This document shows, in pieces, positions 15,515-22,957 of a stretch of 27,196 bases of DNA. The position numbers and the translations under genes were made by a program. The notes below the pieces were generated by a model, which saw only the letters and a list, made by a program, of their open reading frames with translations, ran no database searches and was not told where the DNA came from. This stretch comes from JACQXM01 sp964569425 (GTDB lineage Bacteria > Planctomycetota > Phycisphaerae > UBA1845): assembly GCA_964569425.1 (NCBI GenBank), contig CAZMVD010000049.1, positions 1-27,196 on the forward strand, in the 5' to 3' direction. Each line of letters starts with the position of its first letter. Within the stretch, counting starts at the first letter, position 1.

Positions 15515-18322
15515 CTACGGACACGCAGCGGGACATCCCGTCGACGCATAACCACTGCCCTGAAACGCCTGTATCGCCCGCTGAATATCGGTGAAGTTTA
15601 CCAACGCGTTGGGAACGCAATCGTGCAGATCAACTTGTTCCAATGTGGCGAGATTGAAATTGCCGAGGAACGCCAACACGATCAATTGAATGTCGGCGAA
15701 GTTTACAACAGTGTTATTATCGACGTCGGCCCAGAGATAGGTGGCCCCCATCGTCGGCGGCGACACTTCGGGATCGCAGTACGCACTCACCCGATACTTG
15801 GTTTGTTCAACTACGCCGCCAATCTTCGAGCTTGGCAGTATTTCCTCGCCACGAACATGTACCGTTCCCCATTCCGAAGGTAACTGGAAAACTGGGTTCG
15901 GCCCCAGGGTTCCGTCCAATTGCACAAACGCGGAAACGCAGGACACCGCGGGATCGATTGGATCACCCTCGACCAGCAACGCAATGGGAATCACGCCCGG
16001 CGCCGGGGTGACATTAAGGTAGCGGCTCCCGGCCCCCTCTACGGTCGGCGCATTGCAGCCCGAAGGATCCAAGACGGTCACGACGCAGGGAGCGCCGATC
16101 CGCGTGGGTACGCCCAGGCCGCTGGGTTGATTCAAGAACGAGCGGTTAATGTCGTTGATAATCTGGATTTCCAAGATGGCGTTCGCCGAAGCATCGCCGG
16201 AAACTTCGAAGGTCGCATCGCCCAAATAGGCCGGAGTAGACCCGATGCTCACTCCGGGCCCCCCCGCATCCAACAATGCCGAAGCCCACTCTAGGAAATT
16301 ACAGCTTGCGGCGCCGACAGTGGCCTGATTTGCGAAGACGTAATCTGGGCGTCCGACGCAAAATTCACCCGGCGGGCATGTGGGCGGAGAGTCGCACGTC
16401 AGTCCAGTCGGCTCGAAGGTCGTGCCGTCAATGCAAATCCTCTCGTTCAGGCGCGCTCCATCGGGGCAATCGATGTTCAGCGTGCCGGTACCGGAAGTGG
16501 TCGCCAGCTCCAATGAAACCTGATAGGAACCGAGCGGAGTGACATCCTGGACAAACAGATTGACGTGAACCGTCTCACCGGGAAACGCCACTGTGCGATC
16601 AAGCTGGCAGAAGATGATCGTGTCCACCGCTTCGCAGGGTGGATCCAGGGTTTCGTTGCAGTCGGTACCGTTACCGTAGTAAGTGCCCAGAGCATGTGGG
16701 CAATCGGTTTGATCACGGATTTCGCAGCTTCCATCGGGCATGCAACAGGCGCCCGGCAGTGGCGTGCAGATGTCCAGATCCTCGTCGCAGGCCTCGGTGT
16801 CGGGATCGCACGGCGGCACGCCGTCAAAGCAATTCCCATCGTCGCAGAATTCCTCCCCGTTGCAGAATACGCCGTCGTCACACTCGATGCCCTGGCACGC
16901 CAGCGGCGTCTCGGCGGCCACGTTCATGGTGTATAACTGCGATTCTGTGGCTACGCCGGCTCCCTCGTACACGCGAATGAAATACGTTCCCGGATCGGGG
17001 ACGTAAATATCTTGCAGGATCTCCGGATTGCCCGTGGGTTGGCCATCGGCTGTGGCCAACACGGTGGATCCGTCAACATCAATCAACTGCACGTTGATCT
17101 TGCTGATGCGCAAGCTGTCAATCGGGTTGCCGGAACTGCACGTGCCGTTGGCATTCTGCGGAGAGGAGTCGTACACGCGACCTTGCGGGGTCAATGTAAT
17201 GGTAACCGACCGCGGCGTGTTGATGGTAAAGACGAACCAATCTTGCTCGCCTTCCGCGTCGATGGACAGCAATCCGCTGTTGGCGATGGCGGGCGCCGGA
17301 ATCGTACCGACTGCTACCGGCGCGCCGATGGCAATACTCCCCAGGTCCGTGGCCGTGCCGAACCCGTCGTCCAACTCAAACGGATCGCCGTAATGCCTTT
17401 GCGCGCCGCGCAGGTCGTCATGCTGCGGCCCGTCAAAGGACGTACTCAGGAACGGTTCCATCAACTGGCCGGTGTCGCTCGAACAGACGTGGAAAAGCCC
17501 CATGCCGTGACCGTGCTCGTGCATGATGACGTTTCGCAGGAACCGGTGGTTGTTACTGGCGCTGGCCCAGTTCTCGCTGCGGTCGATGACCATGTCGCCG
17601 TTCGACGGAAACGAGTTGAACGCCAGCACGCCGCTGCCCCCGTCGATGTTGCGCATCGAAATGCGCACGTCGCCGCGCAGGCCCGCGGCGCCCCCCGTGC
17701 CCCAGCTTGCTCCGTCGTCCCAGTCGTTTCCGCCCACCGTAATGCGCGTGTAGGAGAGGCCCGTGAGTTGCGCCCAACGGGCAAAGGACTCCTCAAACCG
17801 GCTGATCCACAACGCCCGGTTGCCTCCGAAGAGCGAATCCATCCGGCTGAACAACTCGCTGGGCCCGGGACTGTCATTTTGAATGCCCGCGGGAATGTGC
17901 AGACCGTCCGGCACGAAGCTCCAGGTCAGCGCGCGCGGCGCCCCCTGCGCGCCGGACCAGCGCGGACCGAGGAAATACGCCAATGGTCCTTCCTGGTAAA
18001 ACAGGGAAGTGTTCAGGTCGATCATCACGTCTTCTGACGTGCCGGGCGCGAAGCAGACCGCGCGCGGAACCCGCAGACCTTCGATGACCTCCGTCAGGCT
18101 CACGCCGGCCGGCAGCCGCGTAGCGGTGTTGATCACGTCCTGAAAACCACCCTGTGACGGAGATTCGCCCCAGAGCGCAGCGCGCAATGGCGAGGAGGCG
18201 CCGAACACGCCCCCCGTTCGCACCGTATGAGCCGAATCGTCCGATCGATAGATGAGCCAGGAACAAAATACAGCGACCGATCCGACTGCCAAAACCCGAC
18301 AACCAATCCGCGAAGTCACCAT
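15515..18322 (-). CDS. Secreted metzincin-type metalloprotease with dockerin-like C-terminus
   Basis: A 935-residue exported protein. The zinc-binding motif HEHGHGMGLFH (His268, Glu269, His272, His278) fits HExxHxxGxxH, and 'QLMEP' 20 residues after Glu269's motif start supplies the Met-turn (about Met288), as in matrixin-like metzincins. A PPC domain follows (about 320-473), then cysteine modules including 'GACCMPDGSC'. Next come a cohesin-like domain (about 566-755) and the shared C-terminal module (759-935) with ADVDNNTVVNFADIQ, a second Cys-containing repeat and terminal CPAACP. The ATG at 18322 is chosen because AAGGAG (18329-18334) is 6 bp upstream and a hydrophobic signal segment follows at once; the ATG at 18343 is an alternative. 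It likely degrades extracellular protein or processes its neighbours; substrates are unknown. Confidence 0.85.
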   Translation of the reverse strand: MVTSRIGCRVLAVGSVAVFCSWLIYRSDDSAHTVRTGGVFGASSPLRAALWGESPSQGGFQDVINTATRLPAGVSLTEVIEGLRVPRAVCFAPGTSEDVMIDLNTSLFYQEGPLAYFLGPRWSGAQGAPRALTWSFVPDGLHIPAGIQNDSPGPSELFSRMDSLFGGNRALWISRFEESFARWAQLTGLSYTRITVGGNDWDDGASWGTGGAAGLRGDVRISMRNIDGGSGVLAFNSFPSNGDMVIDRSENWASASNNHRFLRNVIMHEHGHGMGLFHVCSSDTGQLMEPFLSTSFDGPQHDDLRGAQRHYGDPFELDDGFGTATDLGSIAIGAPVAVGTIPAPAIANSGLLSIDAEGEQDWFVFTINTPRSVTITLTPQGRVYDSSPQNANGTCSSGNPIDSLRISKINVQLIDVDGSTVLATADGQPTGNPEILQDIYVPDPGTYFIRVYEGAGVATESQLYTMNVAAETPLACQGIECDDGVFCNGEEFCDDGNCFDGVPPCDPDTEACDEDLDICTPLPGACCMPDGSCEIRDQTDCPHALGTYYGNGTDCNETLDPPCEAVDTIIFCQLDRTVAFPGETVHVNLFVQDVTPLGSYQVSLELATTSGTGTLNIDCPDGARLNERICIDGTTFEPTGLTCDSPPTCPPGEFCVGRPDYVFANQATVGAASCNFLEWASALLDAGGPGVSIGSTPAYLGDATFEVSGDASANAILEIQIINDINRSFLNQPSGLGVPTRIGAPCVVTVLDPSGCNAPTVEGAGSRYLNVTPAPGVIPIALLVEGDPIDPAVSCVSAFVQLDGTLGPNPVFQLPSEWGTVHVRGEEILPSSKIGGVVEQTKYRVSAYCDPEVSPPTMGATYLWADVDNNTVVNFADIQLIVLAFLGNFNLATLEQVDLHDCVPNALVNFTDIQRAIQAFQGSGYASTGCPAACP

Positions 18323-18618
18323 GAAACACTCCTTGCGTCGCATCAGCGCACGACCGCCACCGCCACGCGATTTCCGCGCCCACGCGCACTAACCCACGTC
18401 AGATAAACGTCCAAACCTACGCAAACTATTGCGGGGGCTCGCCAGGAACTTCCAACCAATTGAGCTGGCTTCAGCCCGCGCAAAAGCCCCCGGCTCCCGT
18501 ACCCGGTCTGTCTGTGCTACTTCCGCAGAACGAGCGCAAACCAAGCGCGATCGCCCCGATATCCCCCAGTCTCAGGCCATTATAAGCGCAGTGGTCCGCG
18601 ATTCCCAGCACTAATTTG
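18323..18618. other. Intergenic stretch upstream of the metzincin gene
   Basis: These 296 bp hold the promoter and leader of the minus-strand metzincin gene. The ribosome-binding site is at 18329-18334. A possible TTGGAC/TAGTGC pair on the minus strand around 18390-18420 is too weak to call. No open frame with a good start was seen. Confidence 0.45.
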
Positions 18619-18644
18619 AAAAAAACCACCTACGGACAGGTGAT
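18619..18644 (-). terminator. Intrinsic terminator overlapping the stop codon
   Basis: On the minus strand, six bases (18639-18644) pair with 18625-18630, including one T-G wobble, around an 8-base loop, and a run of T reaches 18619. The stop codon of the tetraheme protein (18630-18632) lies at the loop/stem border, so the terminator begins inside the coding sequence. The stem is short, so efficiency is uncertain, but the T tract is clean. Confidence 0.65.
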
Positions 18645-21600
18645 CGGGCAAGCCATGCCGCTGAACCCTATGCCTTGAAATGCCCGTACGCCTTGCTGAA
18701 TGTCGCTGAAGTTAATGATCTTATTCGGCAGACACGGCTCCAGGTCAGCGCGCTCGACCGTAATCAGCGTGAAATCTCCCTGAAACGCTTTAATCAACAA
18801 TTGGATATCAGCAAAATTAATAACCTGATTGTGATCCACGTCGCCCCACTTCCATGTCTGCACGGATACGGCCAATGAAAGATCGGACTCGTTCAGCGTA
18901 CCGCAGTCCGTTCGCACACGGTACGTGCTGCTGGGCCCAATGGCTATATCACCCAGCGACATCGCACTCCATTGGGCCGCGGACTGGAAAAAGGGCGCTG
19001 CGCCCAGTGTTCCATCTGCCTGGGCGTAAGCTTGCAGGCAGGACAGACCCGGATCCATGGGGTCGCCCCACACCAGCAGTGCCACATCGTTACCACTATC
19101 AGCGGGATTCACCCGCAGGTGGCGGCTGCCTTCGACCGTCACGCTCGGCGCCGGACACAAGCCCGACAGGCAACCGGGAAGCGATTCATCGCACACCTGC
19201 CCCGGACAGGGATCCGGCCCCGGCTGGCAGAACCCCTCCAGGCAGTACTCGACGCCGGTACAGAACAGTCCGTCGTCGCATTGGCCGTCATTCACGCAAT
19301 CCACCGGGAACTCGAGCTGCGCATAGCGGCCGATGTCCGCCGCCCCCTGATCCGTTCCCCCCGCAAGGAGCCAACTCGTCATCGGTCCCACGGGATTGCC
19401 CATACGGATCTTGTGAAGCAGGCGCCACGGGTCGTTCCACGCCACCGTGCCCACCCACGACGGATCGGTGAGTGACCCGAAGTTGAGGTCCGTGCCGTCG
19501 GGACCATGGCACACCAGACAGGCAATGTTCCCGCCGGATTCGTAGAAGGCCTGCCCCTGCACTTCGCTGCCCAGAAACACGCCGCCCGCGTCGATATAGG
19601 AATCCGTGTCGATCGCCAGGTCCTGAACGAAAGCCACCAGATCCCAAATGTCGTTTTCGCTCAGGCCCAGTGCGCCGAAGCCGTGACCATTCGGAGGCAC
19701 CGCGTCTCGAATCAGCAGAAACATCTCTTCGGCCGTCAGCACGGAGCCGAACACGCCCCCGATGCCCGTGCTGTGCGGGCCGGAGGCATAGGCGCCGTCG
19801 GCCCCCTTGTAATCCCAACCATGACACTCGACACACCGAAAGGTAGCGCTGCCCGATTGCGGCCCGCCCGGTGGATAAAGAGCATGCGTACCCGCCGGTG
19901 CGGTGGTCTCCAGCACCTCCCACCATTGGTCATACAGCAAACCCCCGCGGTGGCCATCGGCGACGCCGCATTGGTCCGTGCCCTCATCGCAGGGTTGGCC
20001 GGGGCAGGGGACCGGACCGGCCAGGCAACTTCCCGAATCGCAGGTCTCCTCGCCATTGCAGAACTTACCGTCGTTGCACATGTCGTCGGTCTGGCAAACC
20101 GCCGGCAGGTTGAGTTGCGCATAACGGCCGATATCGGCCGCACCCTGGTCGCTGCCGCCACCCACCAGCCAACTGGGCATGGCCGAGCCGGCGCTGCCGA
20201 ATCGAATCTTGTGAAGAAACTCCCACGGATTCTGCACGGCGACCGTGCCGACCCACTCCGGATTGAGCGTATTTCCAAAGTTGATGTTGGTACCATCCGC
20301 GCCGTGGCACACGACACAGGAGGGGCTGGCTCCGGACGTATAAAATGTCTGCCCCTGAGTCGGGTTGCCGAGAAACTGTCCGTGGCTGTCGATGTAGGTG
20401 TCGGTGTCCAGAGCAAGATCACGAATGAACTGCACCAGGTCGCGAACGTCCTGATCGATCAAACCGTAGGTCGCAAGTCCATGACCGTGTGGCGGTGTGT
20501 CGTTGCGGATGATGTCGAACATCTCCGCGGCCGTGCGGGTGGTACCAAACACGCCGGGGATCCCCGTATAGTGGGATCCGATTCCATAGGCGCCGTCCAC
20601 ACCCTTGTAATCCCAACCGTGACATTCCTTGCAGCGGAATGTTGCGCTTCCCGCCTGTTGTCCCACCGGCGGGTACAGCGGGTGGTTCCCGGTCGGCGCC
20701 GGGCTGCCCACCACCGACCACCAGCGGTCCCACAACAACCCGCCGCGATGCGGATTGTTGACAATGGTCTGACATGCCGCGTCGCACAGCACGTTGTCCG
20801 GCGGATCACACTGCTCGCCCTCTTCCACCACCGCGTTGCCGCACGCGGGCGGAGGCGAGGCCGGTGCATAACTCAGGCCGGTCACTTCCGTCGGTGTTCC
20901 CGGCTTGAACAGCTCAATCGTGACCGGCAGCGTCGACGGCGGAACATTGGCATCGAACCGGAAATTGTACGTGGTCGACCAGCGCAACGCGTTCGCGTTC
21001 GGGTTGGAGAAATAAGAGCCGGCGCTCCAGATCACGGCATTGCCCGCCGCCCCTCCCACCCAATCGGAGCCGTCGTACGGTTCTCCGCTGTGGTAGAAGG
21101 GGGCGTGGAATCCAATGTTGATGACGGTGGCCCCGGGATCCAGCGGAACCCGGAACAACCCCCCGGCCCGGTCGCTGTTGAGGTTCTGCAAAGCGTATTC
21201 GTAGTGCCAGAATCCGTTGCCCAGATCCGTGACCTTGGCGCCGAGGATGAACAACCCGTCGTCCGGCACCTGAATGTCGGTTTCAAACACCGTCGAGTCA
21301 TACTCGCGCCAGGCGCGCAGCGCCGCGCGCCGGCGGCGAATGATGCCCGTTAATCCCAGGGAGTAACCCGTGCCGTCCGGTGAGATGGTGGCGCGGCGAT
21401 ACGAGGCATTGTTGTTCTGGTTGCCCGCGGCGGCGTCGTCGGGAGTGACGTAATGCCCTTCGGCGAAATACAACGCCCCCGCGTTCAGCACCGGATCGAT
21501 GTCGACATTGAGCACCTGCAGGCGCCGCCCGATGATCAACTCATACGACGGCGCCGAAAACGGATACGGAAAATGCCCGGTATGCGGGTTCACATGCGAG

Positions 21601-22718
21601 CGGGGACCGAGATTGCTCTGCTGTCCATTCAAGCTGGCCGAGTAGGGGTCCGAACATCCCACCCCGAGTTGGTTGCCGCCGCCCGGCGGCGGCGTGCAAC
21701 CCAGAAGGCAGTTGTTTCCCGTGACCGCAAGGAAGCCATGCTTGAGCCAGCTCATCCCGATCTGTTCAAACCGCCCCCCCTTGAGCCGATACAGGTTTTG
21801 CGCAATCACCGGGTGTTGGTTCGTATTGGAATACCAGGAGACCGGCTGGTCCCCCACGTTGCACGACACTGTGCCTAACGAAAACGCCGAGATGGAACCG
21901 AAATTCCCTGTTCCGTACGAATTGGTGTCCTGCAAGTCGCCCACGATCACGTCCGGCCCGACAGACGCCGCCACCGCCGAAGGTGGCAAGGTGCTATCCG
22001 GCTCCGCACCACGCGCCGCCTCCCCGGCCTCCGATCTCCGGAGCACACCTTCCAGACGCAGCACTCCAATCACCGTCCCCGTCCACTCCGGGTGCCCAAG
22101 CTCGAAGGCCCAATCCGGGTGAATGGCCAGCTCCGCATCGATGCGCAGCCGTCCCGAATGCGGTTGCGCGTCCACCTGTACAGTTGGAAGCTGAAAAACA
22201 GAGAGCTTCTCGCCGGGAACCCCCACGGTGCTGTACACCGTCCAGCCCTTGTGCCCTTCAAACTCAAGCACCAGGCCGCCGATCGCGTATCGTCGTTCGC
22301 CTCGATGAGAAAGCAGCAGTCCGCCGCTCGTTCGCACCGCCCCGCCCGTCGCCATTCCATAGTTGTCCGGGGCGATGCCGATGGCCAGCGTAGCGCCGGG
22401 TTCGGCAGAAAAGACCGGGTTCAGAATGTCGACCGCCTCGCCGAAGTCGCCCCGCGCCGTCCACTCCCAACCGAGAAACTTCACGGCCGCAGCGTCGAAC
22501 TCGAGCCGCAGCGCACCTCCGGCATAGCGAAGTGTTTCCGCCGAGACCGATTCCTCGACTCGGGCAACGCCCGGTTCCGCGCCCAGCGCGGCGGAAGAAA
22601 TTAAAGAAAAAAGAACGATCCCGGTCGTTGCGGCGCGGCGCAGAAACAACCCGCTCCGGAGTTCGTCCGGACGCGCCTTGTCGGCGGGAAACGGCCGGTG
22701 TTTATGCCGCTGGAACAC
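18630..22718 (-). CDS. Secreted tetraheme cytochrome c with duplicated diheme module and dockerin-like C-terminus
   Basis: A 1362-residue exported protein. The signal peptide ends near residue 47 (SSAALGA). Residues 48-230 form a beta-rich domain. Residues about 252-615 form a second domain containing 'NQHPVIAQNLYRLKGGRFEQ', a conserved type of unknown function as far as I recall. A CGNAVVEEGEQCD cysteine module is at 626-650. Two diheme cytochrome modules follow (657-922, 923-1188) with CxxCH motifs at 696-700, 801-805, 962-966 and 1067-1071. Conserved His746/His1012 and Met847/Met1113 are possible axial ligands. Each module ends in a Cys-rich segment. The shared C-terminal module is 1191-1362 with GDVDHNQVINFADIQ and terminal CPITCP. 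The GTG start at 22718 lacks a clear ribosome-binding site, so the true start is uncertain. It probably carries out extracellular or periplasmic electron transfer. Confidence 0.85.
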   Translation of the reverse strand: MFQRHKHRPFPADKARPDELRSGLFLRRAATTGIVLFSLISSAALGAEPGVARVEESVSAETLRYAGGALRLEFDAAAVKFLGWEWTARGDFGEAVDILNPVFSAEPGATLAIGIAPDNYGMATGGAVRTSGGLLLSHRGERRYAIGGLVLEFEGHKGWTVYSTVGVPGEKLSVFQLPTVQVDAQPHSGRLRIDAELAIHPDWAFELGHPEWTGTVIGVLRLEGVLRRSEAGEAARGAEPDSTLPPSAVAASVGPDVIVGDLQDTNSYGTGNFGSISAFSLGTVSCNVGDQPVSWYSNTNQHPVIAQNLYRLKGGRFEQIGMSWLKHGFLAVTGNNCLLGCTPPPGGGNQLGVGCSDPYSASLNGQQSNLGPRSHVNPHTGHFPYPFSAPSYELIIGRRLQVLNVDIDPVLNAGALYFAEGHYVTPDDAAAGNQNNNASYRRATISPDGTGYSLGLTGIIRRRRAALRAWREYDSTVFETDIQVPDDGLFILGAKVTDLGNGFWHYEYALQNLNSDRAGGLFRVPLDPGATVINIGFHAPFYHSGEPYDGSDWVGGAAGNAVIWSAGSYFSNPNANALRWSTTYNFRFDANVPPSTLPVTIELFKPGTPTEVTGLSYAPASPPPACGNAVVEEGEQCDPPDNVLCDAACQTIVNNPHRGGLLWDRWWSVVGSPAPTGNHPLYPPVGQQAGSATFRCKECHGWDYKGVDGAYGIGSHYTGIPGVFGTTRTAAEMFDIIRNDTPPHGHGLATYGLIDQDVRDLVQFIRDLALDTDTYIDSHGQFLGNPTQGQTFYTSGASPSCVVCHGADGTNINFGNTLNPEWVGTVAVQNPWEFLHKIRFGSAGSAMPSWLVGGGSDQGAADIGRYAQLNLPAVCQTDDMCNDGKFCNGEETCDSGSCLAGPVPCPGQPCDEGTDQCGVADGHRGGLLYDQWWEVLETTAPAGTHALYPPGGPQSGSATFRCVECHGWDYKGADGAYASGPHSTGIGGVFGSVLTAEEMFLLIRDAVPPNGHGFGALGLSENDIWDLVAFVQDLAIDTDSYIDAGGVFLGSEVQGQAFYESGGNIACLVCHGPDGTDLNFGSLTDPSWVGTVAWNDPWRLLHKIRMGNPVGPMTSWLLAGGTDQGAADIGRYAQLEFPVDCVNDGQCDDGLFCTGVEYCLEGFCQPGPDPCPGQVCDESLPGCLSGLCPAPSVTVEGSRHLRVNPADSGNDVALLVWGDPMDPGLSCLQAYAQADGTLGAAPFFQSAAQWSAMSLGDIAIGPSSTYRVRTDCGTLNESDLSLAVSVQTWKWGDVDHNQVINFADIQLLIKAFQGDFTLITVERADLEPCLPNKIINFSDIQQGVRAFQGIGFSGMACPITCP
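19155..20750 (-). repeat. Tandem duplication of a 266-residue diheme cytochrome module
   Basis: Residues 657-922 and 923-1188 align almost without gaps, from 'HRGGLLWDRWW' / 'HRGGLLYDQWW' through 'SATFRC.ECHGWDYKG', 'DQGAADIGRYAQL' and the Cys-rich segment. By eye roughly 60% of residues match. The heme motifs keep a 105-residue spacing inside each copy. The DNA copies have clearly diverged, so the duplication is not recent. Confidence 0.88.
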
Positions 22719-22957
22719 GTTGAGACATCACGCCGGGGCGTGCGACGCACGCCAACGGCAGCTTCATCCCTCGGATCGTCTGATAAGGATTGGCTTTCCG
22801 TCACCCTCCCAGGTACGCGCTGGCCAACCAACCAAGAGTAGCCGCGCGGGCCCGCAACGTCAACGAAAATCACTTGGCGGAACGACACAGGGACGCGATA
22901 CTCCGCCAAACCTTTAATGTAGATCGGTGGAGGTATCCTCGGGATCCGGCAATCAGA
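22719..22957. other. Divergent intergenic region
   Basis: These 239 bp lie between the minus-strand tetraheme gene and the plus-strand GT39-TPR gene. The plus-strand frame stays open from 22790, but its first 56 codons give Arg- and His-rich residues without a domain match, so I treat them as non-coding. No clear promoter was identified. Confidence 0.4.
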
